From Acidovorax soli (GTDB lineage Bacteria > Pseudomonadota > Gammaproteobacteria > Burkholderiales > Burkholderiaceae_C): a stretch of DNA of 64,000 bases. Location of the stretch: NCBI RefSeq assembly GCF_900107605.1, contig NZ_FNQJ01000014.1, forward strand, positions 21,685-85,684, in the 5' to 3' direction. Under the pieces are notes generated by a model, which worked only from the letters and a program-made list of their open reading frames with translations, had not been told where the DNA came from and ran no database searches. Numbering within the stretch: the first letter of the stretch is position 1; every line of letters starts with the position of its first letter. Position numbers and translations under genes: made by a program. Of the stretch, positions 1 to 11,824 are shown in pieces.

Positions 1-194
1 CGGTCGCCGCGCTGCGCTTGCGCGGCGCATGCTTCGTCATCGAGGTGGCTGCAGATTCCCATGGTGAACGGATGCTTCAACGCACGGGCGGCCGGAATGT
101 TCCAGGTATTTTGGATGCAGGGTTCGCCGGGGTCTGCATGGCATCACCATGCATGAACGCGGGCAGGCGGTCAACCGCCCGCAAGCCCGGCAGG
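1..194. other. Region downstream of the PBP gene, no gene called
   Basis: No convincing coding sequence ends or starts here. The only structure I see is a 7-bp perfect inverted repeat, TGCATGG/CCATGCA, at 135-153 with a 5-base loop. It lies just past the stop of the minus-strand penicillin-binding protein gene and could be a weak terminator, but it has no T tract. A minus-strand gene may start near base 65 and run out of the window; this cannot be judged. Confidence 0.4.
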
Positions 195-2480
195 TCAGGC
201 GCCCCCAGGCTCCTCGACGCGCACGGGCGGCAACGATGGCGCATCGTCGGTGGTCACCGGTGGCAGGCGGCGCGGCGCGGGCGCGGGGGACGGCTGGGCA
301 GATGGCGCAGGCGGTGCGGGTGGATCGCTGCGGAACAGGCCCCGGATCCAGTCGCGCATGCTGTCCAGCGAACGGTCCAGCGACGGTGCGGTGTCGAACT
401 CGTCCACGAACCGGTCCCGGCCATGGACCACGTTGGCACGCAGCGCCTGCTGCATGAATTCACCCACCATGGGCAGCGCGCTGCGGGCGCCCTGCCCCCA
501 GTAGTCGCTGCGCAGCGTGATGCGCCCGTCATTGAAGCCGGCCCAGGCGCCCGCCACCACGCGGCTGTGCATGAGGATGAACCAGCCGTCGGTGTTGTCC
601 TGCGTGGTGCCGGTCTTGCCCGCCACGTCGGCCTGGATGCCGTAGCGCGTGCGGATGGCCGTTGCCGTGCCCCGATCCACGGCGCCGCGCAGGGTGTTGC
701 GCAGGGTTTGCGCGGCGCGGGCGTCAAACACCGCCTCGGGCGTGGGCGGGGCAAAAGCCTCCAGCAGCTTGCCATGGCGGTCTTCGATGCGGGTGATGAG
801 CACCGGCTCCACATAGCGCCCCAGGTTCGCGATGGAGCTGTAGGCCGTCACCATCTCCTTGAGCGTGACCGGGCTGGTGCCCAGTGCGAGCGACGGCACC
901 TCTTCGAGCGGCGACTGGCGCACGCCCAGGGCGCGTGCCACCTCGGCCACGCGGGCCGGCCCCACCTGCTGCATGACCTGCGCGGTGATGGTGTTGCGGG
1001 AATACGCCAAGCCGTCGCCCAGCGTCATGGGCTGGTCGCTGGGCGGGCGGCCATCGGTGGGGCGCCACACGCGGCCGCCACCCAGGGGGATTTCCACGGC
1101 CTCATCCATCAGCGTGTCGTCGGGCGAAGCGCCGTTGGCAAACGCCGCGCCATACACAAAGGGCTTGAAGGTGGAGCCGGGCTGGCGCCGCGCCGCCTGC
1201 ACATGGTCGAACGGGTCTTGCGCAAAATCGCGGCTGCCCACCCAGGCCAGAACATGGCCGGTGACCGGGTCCTGCGCCAGAAAGCCCGCCTGCACGCGCG
1301 TTTTTTCGGTGCGCAGCTTGGCCATGAAGGCACTGTCGGCCAGCAGCTCCTTGAGCGCGTCCTCGGGCGCTTCGCCCTTGTCGATGGCGCTGCGGTATTC
1401 GGCGCTTTCGCGCACCAGCGTCTGCACCAGCGCGCTGTGCGGCCCCCAGCCGTCGCGCCGCGCCCAGGCGGCGTCGGCCACGCCCTGCAACTGGCGCCCC
1501 TGGCGCGCCACCGCCTGGTTGGCATAGGCCTGCAGGCGCGAGTCGATGGTGGTGCGGATCACCAGGCCGTCGGAGTACAGGCTGTAGCCCTTGCTGTCGG
1601 CCCAGGCGATGAGCTGTTTGCGCAAGTGCATCGCAAAGTGCGGTGCCGGGCCCATGACCTCGGTCTGGCGCTCGAAGTTGACCCTCAGCGGGCGCTTTTG
1701 CAACGGCTCCAGTTGCTTGGCATCCAGCTTGCCGCGTTTGACCATCTGCGACAGCACGGTGTTGCGCCGGTCCCTGGCACGCTCGGGGTTGAGCACCGGG
1801 TTGTAGTAGGCCGTGCCCTTGAGCATGCCGATCAGCGTGGCGCTCTCCAGCACATTGAGCTGGTCGGCCGACTTGTCGAAATAGGTGCGCGCGGCCATCT
1901 CGATGCCGTAGGCGTTGTACAGGAACGGCACGGTGTTCAGATAGGTCTCCAGGATCTCGTCCTTGGTGTACGAGGCCTCGATCTTGAGCGCGGTGATCGC
2001 CTCCTTGAGCTTGCGCGTGAGCGTGCGCGAGCGGCCGATTTCCTCGGGGAACAGGTTGCGTGCCAGCTGCTGCGTGATGGTGGAGCCGCCCTGCGGATCG
2101 CCGCGCAGCGTCAGCAGCACCGACGATGCCGTGCGCCGCCAGTCCAGTCCGAAGTGCTCGTAAAAGCGGTGGTCTTCGGTGGCGATGAGGGCCTTCACCA
2201 CGTTGGGCGAAATCTGGTTCAGCTCCACCCATTCGCGGTTGGCCCAGCGGTATTCGGCCAGCAGCTTGCCATCGGCCGACAGGAGCTGCGCAGGCAGCTC
2301 GCTCTTGGCCTTGCGGATGTCGCTGATGCCGGGCGTGAACGGCACCAGCACCAGCGCATACAGCAGCAGGGCCAGCGGCAAGGCGGCCAGCAGCCAGGAC
2401 AGGCTGTGCAGCGACAGCAGCCGCTCGGGCCGGCGCAGCAGCCGCGCGAACGCGGCGCGCAGGGAAGTCAGGGAAACCAT
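195..2480 (-). CDS. Bifunctional penicillin-binding protein (class A, PBP1-type)
   Basis: The 761-residue protein polymerises and cross-links peptidoglycan at the inner membrane. It has a cytoplasmic N-terminus and one membrane anchor (about residues 29-48). The GT51 glycosyltransferase domain follows: EDHRFYEHFG with catalytic Glu102, GGSTITQQLARNLF at 131-144, and the KDEILETYLN motif near 173-182. The transpeptidase domain has SxxK at Ser436-Lys439, SxN at Ser494-Asn496 and KTG at 622-624, so both activities look intact. The C-terminal tail is rich in Pro and Ala. It is the last gene of a minus-strand run (smc, zipA, ligA, patatin gene) but is separated from it by 64 bases holding a palindromic repeat, so it may have its own promoter. 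Which PBP1 paralogue it is cannot be decided here. Confidence 0.93.
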   Translation of the reverse strand: MVSLTSLRAAFARLLRRPERLLSLHSLSWLLAALPLALLLYALVLVPFTPGISDIRKAKSELPAQLLSADGKLLAEYRWANREWVELNQISPNVVKALIATEDHRFYEHFGLDWRRTASSVLLTLRGDPQGGSTITQQLARNLFPEEIGRSRTLTRKLKEAITALKIEASYTKDEILETYLNTVPFLYNAYGIEMAARTYFDKSADQLNVLESATLIGMLKGTAYYNPVLNPERARDRRNTVLSQMVKRGKLDAKQLEPLQKRPLRVNFERQTEVMGPAPHFAMHLRKQLIAWADSKGYSLYSDGLVIRTTIDSRLQAYANQAVARQGRQLQGVADAAWARRDGWGPHSALVQTLVRESAEYRSAIDKGEAPEDALKELLADSAFMAKLRTEKTRVQAGFLAQDPVTGHVLAWVGSRDFAQDPFDHVQAARRQPGSTFKPFVYGAAFANGASPDDTLMDEAVEIPLGGGRVWRPTDGRPPSDQPMTLGDGLAYSRNTITAQVMQQVGPARVAEVARALGVRQSPLEEVPSLALGTSPVTLKEMVTAYSSIANLGRYVEPVLITRIEDRHGKLLEAFAPPTPEAVFDARAAQTLRNTLRGAVDRGTATAIRTRYGIQADVAGKTGTTQDNTDGWFILMHSRVVAGAWAGFNDGRITLRSDYWGQGARSALPMVGEFMQQALRANVVHGRDRFVDEFDTAPSLDRSLDSMRDWIRGLFRSDPPAPPAPSAQPSPAPAPRRLPPVTTDDAPSLPPVRVEEPGGA

Positions 2481-2493
2481 GAAAATCCGAATA

Positions 2494-2535
2494 AAAAGTG
2501 CCTCAGGCGCTTATAGTCAAAGCGCCTGCAGCGAT
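2494..2535. repeat. Comamonadaceae-type palindromic repeat (copy a)
   Basis: CAGGCGCTT and AAGCGCCTG (2504-2528) form a 9-bp inverted repeat around a short loop, with A-rich flanks. It fills the gap between the PBP gene and the patatin gene. The same core (AGCGCTT, loop, AAGCGCT) recurs at 11473, 22491, 32471, 32971, 36836 and 45154. Confidence 0.7.
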
Positions 2536-2544
2536 GAAAAAACG

Positions 2545-3503
2545 TCATGCCATGAAACGCCGCAGCTGCGGCAGTGCAGCCCGGGCGGCGCGGCGGCCTT
2601 CCGCTATGGCTTCGGCGGCACGGTGAAAGTCCAGCAGCCCCAGATGCGCCAGCGCGGGCGCCACCACCACCTCGGGCGGGTCGCCCGCCATGCGGCTGCG
2701 GGTGATGCGCATCTGCATGATGTTGACGCTGGTCATCACCACGTCCAGCATCGAAGGCACGCGCGGCACGGGCACCGCCACAGCGTCACCAGATCCTGGC
2801 CCCCAGAACTTCAGGCGGCGCATCCAGTCGCCATTGCGCGCAGGTTCGGGCTCGGGCACTGCAGGGTCGGTGCCAACCGCCTCCGGTGCATCGGCCTGCG
2901 GCTCACGTACAACGGCCAGGGGGTGCATGTTGCGATGCAGGATGTCGCTGTTCAGGTCCACCGCGATCACGATGTCCGCCCCCATGGCGCGCGCGAGCGA
3001 AGCGGGCACGGGGTTGACCAGGCCGCCGTCCACCAGCAGCCGCCCGTCGTCCTGCACCACCGGCGTGAACAGGCCCGGCAGCGCGATGGAAGCGCGCACC
3101 GCATCGGCAATCGAGCCATGGCGCAGCCAGACCTCGGCACCCGAATGCAGATCGGTGGCCACGGCGCCAAAGGGCATGGGCGAGGCCTCGATGTCGAAAT
3201 CCGCGAAATTGCGGCGCCAGAAGGCAATCAGCTTCTCGCCCTTGAGCATGCCGCCCGACAGATTGAAATCCATGAAGCCGAACACGTCGCGCATGCCCAG
3301 GCCCTGCACCCAGTCGGAAAAGCGCTCCAGCTCACCCGCCGCATGGGCCGCGCCCACCAGCGCGCCGATGGACGAGCCGCACACGATGTCGGGCCGCACG
3401 CCTTCTTCGGCCAGTGCCTGTAGCACGCCGATGTGCGCCCAGCCGCGCGCCGAGCCGCTGCCCAGCGCCAGGCCCAGGCGGGGTGCGCGCCGCGCCAGTG
3501 CCA

Positions 3504-3504
<1 letters not shown>
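2545..3504 (-). CDS. rssA: Patatin-like phospholipase/esterase (RssA family)
   Basis: The 319-residue serine hydrolase has the patatin fold. The oxyanion-hole stretch GSGSARGWAHIGVL starts near residue 15, the nucleophile elbow GSSIG (43-47) puts the catalytic Ser at 45, and the DGG motif (159-161) supplies the catalytic Asp. A Pro/Glu-rich insertion of about 45 residues lies near 205-250, before the conserved C-terminal helix. The start is set by a TGATG junction in which the ligA stop and this ATG share one base, so the two genes are probably translationally coupled. The physiological lipid substrate is unknown. Relatives include E. coli RssA, and the symbol is by family resemblance only. 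Confidence 0.88.
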
Positions 3505-6736
<3,232 letters not shown>

Positions 6737-6752
6737 GTTTGAATGAATGGGT

Positions 6753-9700
6753 TCAAGCGTCCACCATCGAGAGGGCCGATTCCATATCGACGGCCACGAT
6801 GCGCGACACGCCCTGCTCCTGCATGGTCACACCGATCAGTTGCTCGGCCATTTCCATCGCGATCTTGTTGTGGCTGATGAACAAAAACTGCGTGCCCTTG
6901 CTCATGCTGGACACCAGCTTGGCATAACGCTCGGTGTTGGCGTCGTCCAGCGGCGCGTCCACTTCGTCCAGCAGGCAGAACGGCGCCGGGTTGAGCTGGA
7001 AGATGGCAAACACCAGCGCAATCGCCGTCAGGGCCTTCTCGCCGCCCGACAGCAGGTGGATGGTCTGGTTCTTCTTGCCGGGTGGCTGCGCCATCACCTG
7101 CACGCCCGAATCGAGGATTTCGTCGCCGGTGATGATGAGCTTGGCCTGGCCGCCGCCGAACAGCTCGGGGAACATGCGGCCAAAGTGCGCATTCACGGTG
7201 TCGAAGGTGCCCGAGAGCAGCTGGCGCGTTTCGCCGTCGATCTTGCGGATTGCGTCTTCGAGCGTGTTCATGGCCTCGGTGAGGTCGGCCGTCTGCGCAT
7301 CCAGGAACACCTTGCGTTCGCTGGCGAGTTTCAGCTCGTCGAGTGCCGCGAGGTTCACCGCGCCCAGGGCGGCGATCTCGCGGTGCAGGCGGTCGATTTC
7401 TCCTTGCAGGCCGCCCACGCGCACATTGCCGTCGGTGATCGACTGGGCCACGGCCTCCAGGTCGGCCTGGGCATCGGCCAGCAAGGTGGTGTATTGCTCC
7501 AGGCCCAGGCGCGCTGCCTGTTCCTTGAGCTGGAATTCGGTGATGCGGGCGCGCAGCGGGTCGAGCGCGCGCTCCAGCTGCATGCGGCGCTCGTCGCTGG
7601 CGCGCAGCTTGGCCGTGAGGTCGTCGTATTCGCTGCGCTGAGCTGAGAGGGCTTTTTCGCGCTCCATCTTCATGTCGAGCGCCTGCTGCAGGCCGCCCTG
7701 AGCGGCGGCGTCGGACAGGCGGGCCAGCTCATCGCGCGCGCGCTGCTGCTCGTCGGCCAGGGCTGTGGCCTGCTGGGTCGCGGTTTCAATGGCACGGGAC
7801 AGTTCGCCCCGGCGTGCCTCCACCGTGCGCTGCGAGAACGTGGCTTCTTGCGCCTGGCGCTCCAGCGTGCGCTGCTGCTCGCGGCAGGCAGTGAGCTTGC
7901 GCTCGGCCTCGATCACGCGGTCGCCCAGTTGCGCCTCGCGTTCCTGGCTGTCGGCCAGCTGCATGTCGAGTTCTTCAAAGCGCGCTTCGGCGGACACGCG
8001 GCGCTCCTGCAGGTCGGCCAGCTGGGCCTCGACCTCGGCCAGGTCACCGTCGATCTGCTGGCTGCGTGCGCGGGTCTGCTCGGCCAGTTGGGTCAGGCGC
8101 AGGGTTTCGACCTGCAGTTCGTGGGCGCGGCTCTGGGTTTCGGTGGCTTCGCGGCGGGCCGCCACCAGTCGCTGCGAGGCGTCGGCATACGCCGCCTCGG
8201 CGCGGACCAGGGCGGTGCGCGATTCCTCGGCGATCAATGCCTGGGCGCGCAGCTCCTTTTCAAGGTGCCCGATCTCCTGCGCGCGGGCCAGCATGCCGGA
8301 TTGCTCGGAGTCCTGCGCGTAAAAGCTCACGCTGTGGGCGCTGACCGCATGGCCGGTGGGAACGAACACCATTTCGCCGGGTTGCAGCGTGGTGCGGCGG
8401 CTTAGGGCTTCGTCCAGCGTGGGGGCCGTGTAACAGCCCTGCAGCCAGTCGGTGAGCACGGCGCGCAGGCCCACGTCGTTCAGGCGCAGCAGATCGGACA
8501 GGCGGGCGTGGGGTGAGGATGTCTCGGGGTGTCCCGCAGCGGGGGCGCTGTAGAAGGCCAGGCGCGCGGGCGGCGCGTCGTTGCTGCCGGAGCCCAGGAA
8601 GCCACGCACCATGTCCAGGCGCCCGACTTCCAGCGCGCCCAGGCGCTCGCGCAGCGCGGCTTCCAGCGCGTTTTCCCAGCCGGGTTCGATGTGGATGCGG
8701 CTCCACAGGCCTTGCAGGCCATCGAGCCCGTGCTTGGCGAGCCAGGGGCGCAGCTTGCCGTCGGTCTTGATCTTTTCCTGCAGCGCCTTGAGCGCCTCCA
8801 TGCGCGCGGACAGGTCGGCCTGGCGGGCACTTTCGGTGTTCACGGCCTGCTGGCGCGCACGGCGGTCGTCGTCGAGCTGGGGCACGGACTCCTGCAGCTC
8901 GTGCAGGCGGGCCTCGGTGGTTTCGGCGATCTCCTGCGCTTCTTCGAGCTGTTCGCGCAGGTGGATCAGGCGGGCTTCGTCGGGCGCTGCCAGCGCATTG
9001 CGGTCGGTGCGCAGGCGCTCGAAGCGGGCGTCGAGCTGGCGGCTTTGCTCGTCAAAGCTGCGCTGCTCGGCGGCCAGCACGCCGATTTGCTGCTGTACCT
9101 GCACCACGCTGCTGCGTTGCTCGGCCGTGCGGCTCTGGGCCTGGCGCAGGGCTTCTTCCAGGTCGGGCAGCTGCATGGCCTGCTCTTCGACCTGGGCGGC
9201 CAGCAGCTCGGCGCGTTCTTCGGCATCCACGCCGGCACCGGCGAGGTTTTCAAGCTCGATGTCGGCCTCTTCCTTGCGGGTTTGCCACTGGGCGACCTGC
9301 TCGGCCAGGGTGACGAGGCGCTGCTCCACGCGCTGGCGGCCTTCGACCACGTAGCGGATCTCGGCCTCGAGCTTGCCCACCTCGGCCGTGGCCTCGTACA
9401 ACTTGCCCTGGGCCTGGTTGACCTGGTCGCCAGCGGCGTAATGCGCCTGGCGGATGGTTTCGAGGTCGGACTCCACGGCACGCAGGTCGGCCATGCGCGA
9501 TTCGAGGTCGTTCACGGCCTGCAGGCCATCGAGGCGCACCTTGGCCTGGTCGGCTTCGGCGTCGGCACGCTTGAGGAACCACAGCTGGTGCTGCTTGAGC
9601 GTGGCATCGGCCTGCAGTGCGTTGTATCTGGCGGCCACCTCGGCCTGCTTTTCAAGCTTTTCGAGGTTGGCGTTGAGCTCGCGCAGGATGTCTTCGACCC

Positions 9701-10277
9701 GCGTGAGGTTTTCGCGCGTGTCGTGCAGGCGGTTCTCGGTCTCGCGGCGGCGCTCCTTGTATTTGGAGACGCCAGCGGCCTCTTCCAGGAACAGGCGCAG
9801 TTCCTCGGGGCGGCTTTCGATGATGCGGCTGATGGTGCCCTGGCCGATGATGGCGTAGGCGCGCGGCCCCAGGCCCGTGCCCAGGAACACGTCCTGCACG
9901 TCGCGGCGGCGCACGGGCTGGTTGTTGAGGTAATAGCTGCTGGTGCCGTCGCGCGTGAGTACGCGACGCACGGCCACCTCGCCGTACTGGCCCCATTGGC
10001 CGCCCGCACGGTGGTCGGAGTTGTCGAACACCAGCTCGACGCTGGCGCGGCTGGCCTGCTTGCGCGTGGTGGTGCCGGAAAAGATCACGTCCTGCATGGA
10101 CTCGCCACGCAACTCGCTGGCCTTGCTTTCACCCAGCACCCAGCGCACCGCATCCATGATGTTGGACTTGCCGCAGCCGTTCGGCCCCACCACGCCCACC
10201 AGCTGACCGGGCAGCATGAAATTGGTGGGTTCAGCGAACGACTTGAAGCCGGAGAGTTTGATGGAATTGAGACGCAC
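6753..10277 (-). CDS. smc: Chromosome partition protein Smc
   Basis: The 1174-residue ATPase is the core of the bacterial condensin and works with ScpA/ScpB. The N-terminal head has Walker A GPNGCGKS at 31-38. Two long coiled-coil arms (about 170-500 and 660-1000) flank a hinge at about 510-650 that contains GLQGLWSRIHIEPGWENALE. The C-terminal head has the ABC signature LLSGGEKAL followed by Walker B CLLDEVDAPLDDAN. Length matches the family (about 1170-1190). It leads the smc-zipA-ligA-patatin transcription unit. The promoter should lie in the 10278-10400 stretch. Confidence 0.97.
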   Translation of the reverse strand: MRLNSIKLSGFKSFAEPTNFMLPGQLVGVVGPNGCGKSNIMDAVRWVLGESKASELRGESMQDVIFSGTTTRKQASRASVELVFDNSDHRAGGQWGQYGEVAVRRVLTRDGTSSYYLNNQPVRRRDVQDVFLGTGLGPRAYAIIGQGTISRIIESRPEELRLFLEEAAGVSKYKERRRETENRLHDTRENLTRVEDILRELNANLEKLEKQAEVAARYNALQADATLKQHQLWFLKRADAEADQAKVRLDGLQAVNDLESRMADLRAVESDLETIRQAHYAAGDQVNQAQGKLYEATAEVGKLEAEIRYVVEGRQRVEQRLVTLAEQVAQWQTRKEEADIELENLAGAGVDAEERAELLAAQVEEQAMQLPDLEEALRQAQSRTAEQRSSVVQVQQQIGVLAAEQRSFDEQSRQLDARFERLRTDRNALAAPDEARLIHLREQLEEAQEIAETTEARLHELQESVPQLDDDRRARQQAVNTESARQADLSARMEALKALQEKIKTDGKLRPWLAKHGLDGLQGLWSRIHIEPGWENALEAALRERLGALEVGRLDMVRGFLGSGSNDAPPARLAFYSAPAAGHPETSSPHARLSDLLRLNDVGLRAVLTDWLQGCYTAPTLDEALSRRTTLQPGEMVFVPTGHAVSAHSVSFYAQDSEQSGMLARAQEIGHLEKELRAQALIAEESRTALVRAEAAYADASQRLVAARREATETQSRAHELQVETLRLTQLAEQTRARSQQIDGDLAEVEAQLADLQERRVSAEARFEELDMQLADSQEREAQLGDRVIEAERKLTACREQQRTLERQAQEATFSQRTVEARRGELSRAIETATQQATALADEQQRARDELARLSDAAAQGGLQQALDMKMEREKALSAQRSEYDDLTAKLRASDERRMQLERALDPLRARITEFQLKEQAARLGLEQYTTLLADAQADLEAVAQSITDGNVRVGGLQGEIDRLHREIAALGAVNLAALDELKLASERKVFLDAQTADLTEAMNTLEDAIRKIDGETRQLLSGTFDTVNAHFGRMFPELFGGGQAKLIITGDEILDSGVQVMAQPPGKKNQTIHLLSGGEKALTAIALVFAIFQLNPAPFCLLDEVDAPLDDANTERYAKLVSSMSKGTQFLFISHNKIAMEMAEQLIGVTMQEQGVSRIVAVDMESALSMVDA

Positions 10278-10632
10278 GAATCACCTGTAACACCGCACCG
10301 CTGACAAAGCGCCAGGGCCGGTCGGCAGCCGCCGCCGGGCGCGCTGGCGTGCCGGGCGGTTGAGGGGTGAATGTTAACTGAGGTGGTTGGCGTTGCCGCG
10401 CTGTGGGGACAGGGTCATTGCCTGCGCAACCTGGGAATGCAGAGCAGCCCCGCGCGCCTGCCCATGGGCCCACGGGCTATCCAGCCCCTGTTTGTCGATT
10501 TTTTTTACACCTCATCCGATGACTTGTCAGATTGGGATACCAAGTGTTTGATTTTGTTGTCTATTTTCAATCTGGCACACATCATGCTTTCTGGAGGTGC
10601 GTCACTGCAAGCAAATCCAAAGGATGTCCTCC
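10278..10632. other. Divergent intergenic region smc / PEP-CTERM gene
   Basis: This 355-base spacer separates the divergent smc and PEP-CTERM genes. The smc-proximal half is GC-rich. From about 10490 it becomes AT-rich (a run of eight T near 10500), as expected upstream of a regulated promoter, and it ends in the sigma-54-like element at 10572-10588. No gene or RNA is evident. Confidence 0.5.
10572..10588 (+). promoter_or_regulatory. Sigma-54-like (-24/-12) promoter
   Basis: CTGGCACACATCATGCT matches the RpoN pattern: GG at 10574-10575 and GC at 10586-10587 are exactly 10 bases apart, and TGGCAC is perfect. The -12 box reads ATGC instead of TTGC. It lies 45 bases before the PEP-CTERM start, with AT-rich DNA upstream that could hold activator sites. 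Sigma-54 control of PEP-CTERM genes through the PrsK/PrsR two-component system is known from the exosortase literature, so the placement is meaningful. Confidence 0.6.
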
Positions 10633-11295
10633 ATGAAACTCCAGAAATTTCTTCAAACCGTTGCCCTTTGCGGGGGATTGATGGGAATGGGCAGCAGCCA
10701 TGCTGCGGCCATGATCTTCGACAGCGTGGCCGATACGGGTTCGATTCTGTATTCAGCGACCCAGGATGGCGCCACGCTTTCCGCAACGGTGAAATTCACG
10801 CTCAACTCTTTGACTGCAGCGCAGGCCATCTTTGAAGTGGAGGTGTTGAACAACTCCTTCGGTCCGGGGACCAACCGGCTGACGTCGTTTGGCATCGACA
10901 TCGTGAGCCCCACATTGAATTTCGCGTCGGCCAACGAAGGCTGGGATGCCACACGCAACACCAACTTCCCGTCTTTTCAAACCGTAGACCTTTGCATTTG
11001 GGACGGCAGCAGCTGTTCCGGCGGGGGTAACCAGGGCGTTGGTGAGGGGCAGAAGGATATCTTTGCGCTGACACTGGGAACCGCCGGAAACTTCCTCACG
11101 AATGGGGTTTCATTCACCAGCCCTTATGCCGCCAAGTTTCAAGACGCTGGAACCCAGGGCAGCTCCATTGAACTCGCCGGCTGCATCGTGGGTACGGCCC
11201 ATTGCGATCCCACCCAAGTTCCCGAGCCGGCCTCGATCGCACTGATGGGTTTGGGCCTGCTGGGCGCCGCACTGGCCCGCCGCCGCAAGGCTTGA
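10633..11295 (+). CDS. PEP-CTERM sorting-domain protein
   Basis: The 220-residue exported protein has a signal peptide (MKLQKFLQTVALCGGLMG, cleavage near SHA-AA at about 24). A beta-rich body contains two close cysteine pairs (CIWDGSSC and CIVGTAHC). The C-terminal sorting signal VPEPASIALMGLGLLGAALA is followed by RRRKA: a PEP motif, a membrane span and an Arg cluster. Exosortase is expected to process it on the way to the cell surface or extracellular matrix; the exosortase gene is not in this window. ATG at 10633 is preferred over the one 9 bases upstream because AAAGGA sits 8 bases before it. The body has no family I recognise. Confidence 0.9.
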   Translation: MKLQKFLQTVALCGGLMGMGSSHAAAMIFDSVADTGSILYSATQDGATLSATVKFTLNSLTAAQAIFEVEVLNNSFGPGTNRLTSFGIDIVSPTLNFASANEGWDATRNTNFPSFQTVDLCIWDGSSCSGGGNQGVGEGQKDIFALTLGTAGNFLTNGVSFTSPYAAKFQDAGTQGSSIELAGCIVGTAHCDPTQVPEPASIALMGLGLLGAALARRRKA

Positions 11296-11343
11296 ACGCA
11301 CGGCGATGCCCGGGAATAGGCCGGATATCTTGCCTGCTCCCGT

Positions 11344-11370
11344 AAAAAAGCGCTCACCGAGCGCTTTTTT
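11344..11370. terminator. Bidirectional rho-independent terminator
   Basis: A perfect 12-bp stem (AAAAAAGCGCTC / GAGCGCTTTTTT) with a 3-base loop and flanking A and T runs lies 49 bases after the PEP-CTERM stop. Confidence 0.9.
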
Positions 11371-11454
11371 CATGGGCGCTTCCTGCCCGCGGGCCAATGA
11401 CCGGTTCTCCATACCCTGTCAGGGCGGACTCACGAGCAAACCGGTCCTGTTTTT

Positions 11455-11790
11455 AAAGCGCCAATTCGGTCCTGGCGCTTAGAGCCTGATCACGATCTCG
11501 CAGGGGATCGCGTTGGAGCGCAATCGGGATGAGTGGATGCTTCGGGTGCGCCGCATGGGCTCGTGCCCATGCAAGCGGCCGGGGCGGCCTTGTCGCCCGA
11601 TTTCGCTCCAACCCTTCGGGCAGTGGTCTTTGCGGGCGGTCTGCGGCGTTGCGGCGCTTGTGGATAGCCTGGCTATCCACTGCACACCGCGCCTTGCATC
11701 CCATCCCGCAAAGACCGCTGCGCGACCCCTGGGAGATCGTGAACAGGCTCTTATAGAGAAAGCGCTGACAGCCATCAATTCTGATGAAAG
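11455..11790. repeat. Palindromic repeat (copy b), split by a MITE
   Basis: The left part ends in TGGCGCTTA (11473-11481) and the right part begins TTATAGAGAAAGCGCTG (11751-11767). Removing the 269-bp element between them and one TTA restores TGGCGCTT-loop-AAAGCGCTG, which closely matches the copy at 2504-2528. A second inverted pair, AAGCGCCA/TGGCGCTT (11456-11480), overlaps the left half. Confidence 0.65.
11482..11750. mobile_element. MITE-like element, 269 bp, with TTA target duplication
   Basis: The ends are imperfect inverted repeats: GAGCCTGATCACGATCTCGC (11482-11501) and the complement of GGGAGATCGTGAACAGGCTC (11731-11750), 18 of 20 matching. TTA occurs immediately outside both ends. 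The inside encodes no transposase and is highly structured. A 16-bp stem (11513-11528 with 11596-11611) encloses GCATGGGC/GCCCATGC. A second, 12-bp stem (11625-11636 with 11705-11716) encloses the perfect hairpin GTGGATAGCC/GGCTATCCAC (11660-11680). GAGCC-type ends and a 3-bp TNA duplication recall IS5-family (IS1031-group) elements, which may supply the transposase in trans; that link is from memory. Confidence 0.75.
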
Positions 11791-11824
11791 CAGGATGAGA
11801 GCGGAGCAACGGATGCTGCTTCGC

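Noticed and set aside
18..2516. Long plus-strand open frame opposite the penicillin-binding protein gene
   Set aside because: Arg/His/Gly/Ala-rich antisense frame of a GC-rich gene with clear PBP motifs on the other strand.
11482..11750. Structured non-coding RNA
   Set aside because: Terminal inverted repeats and target duplication favour a mobile element; an RNA role is not excluded.
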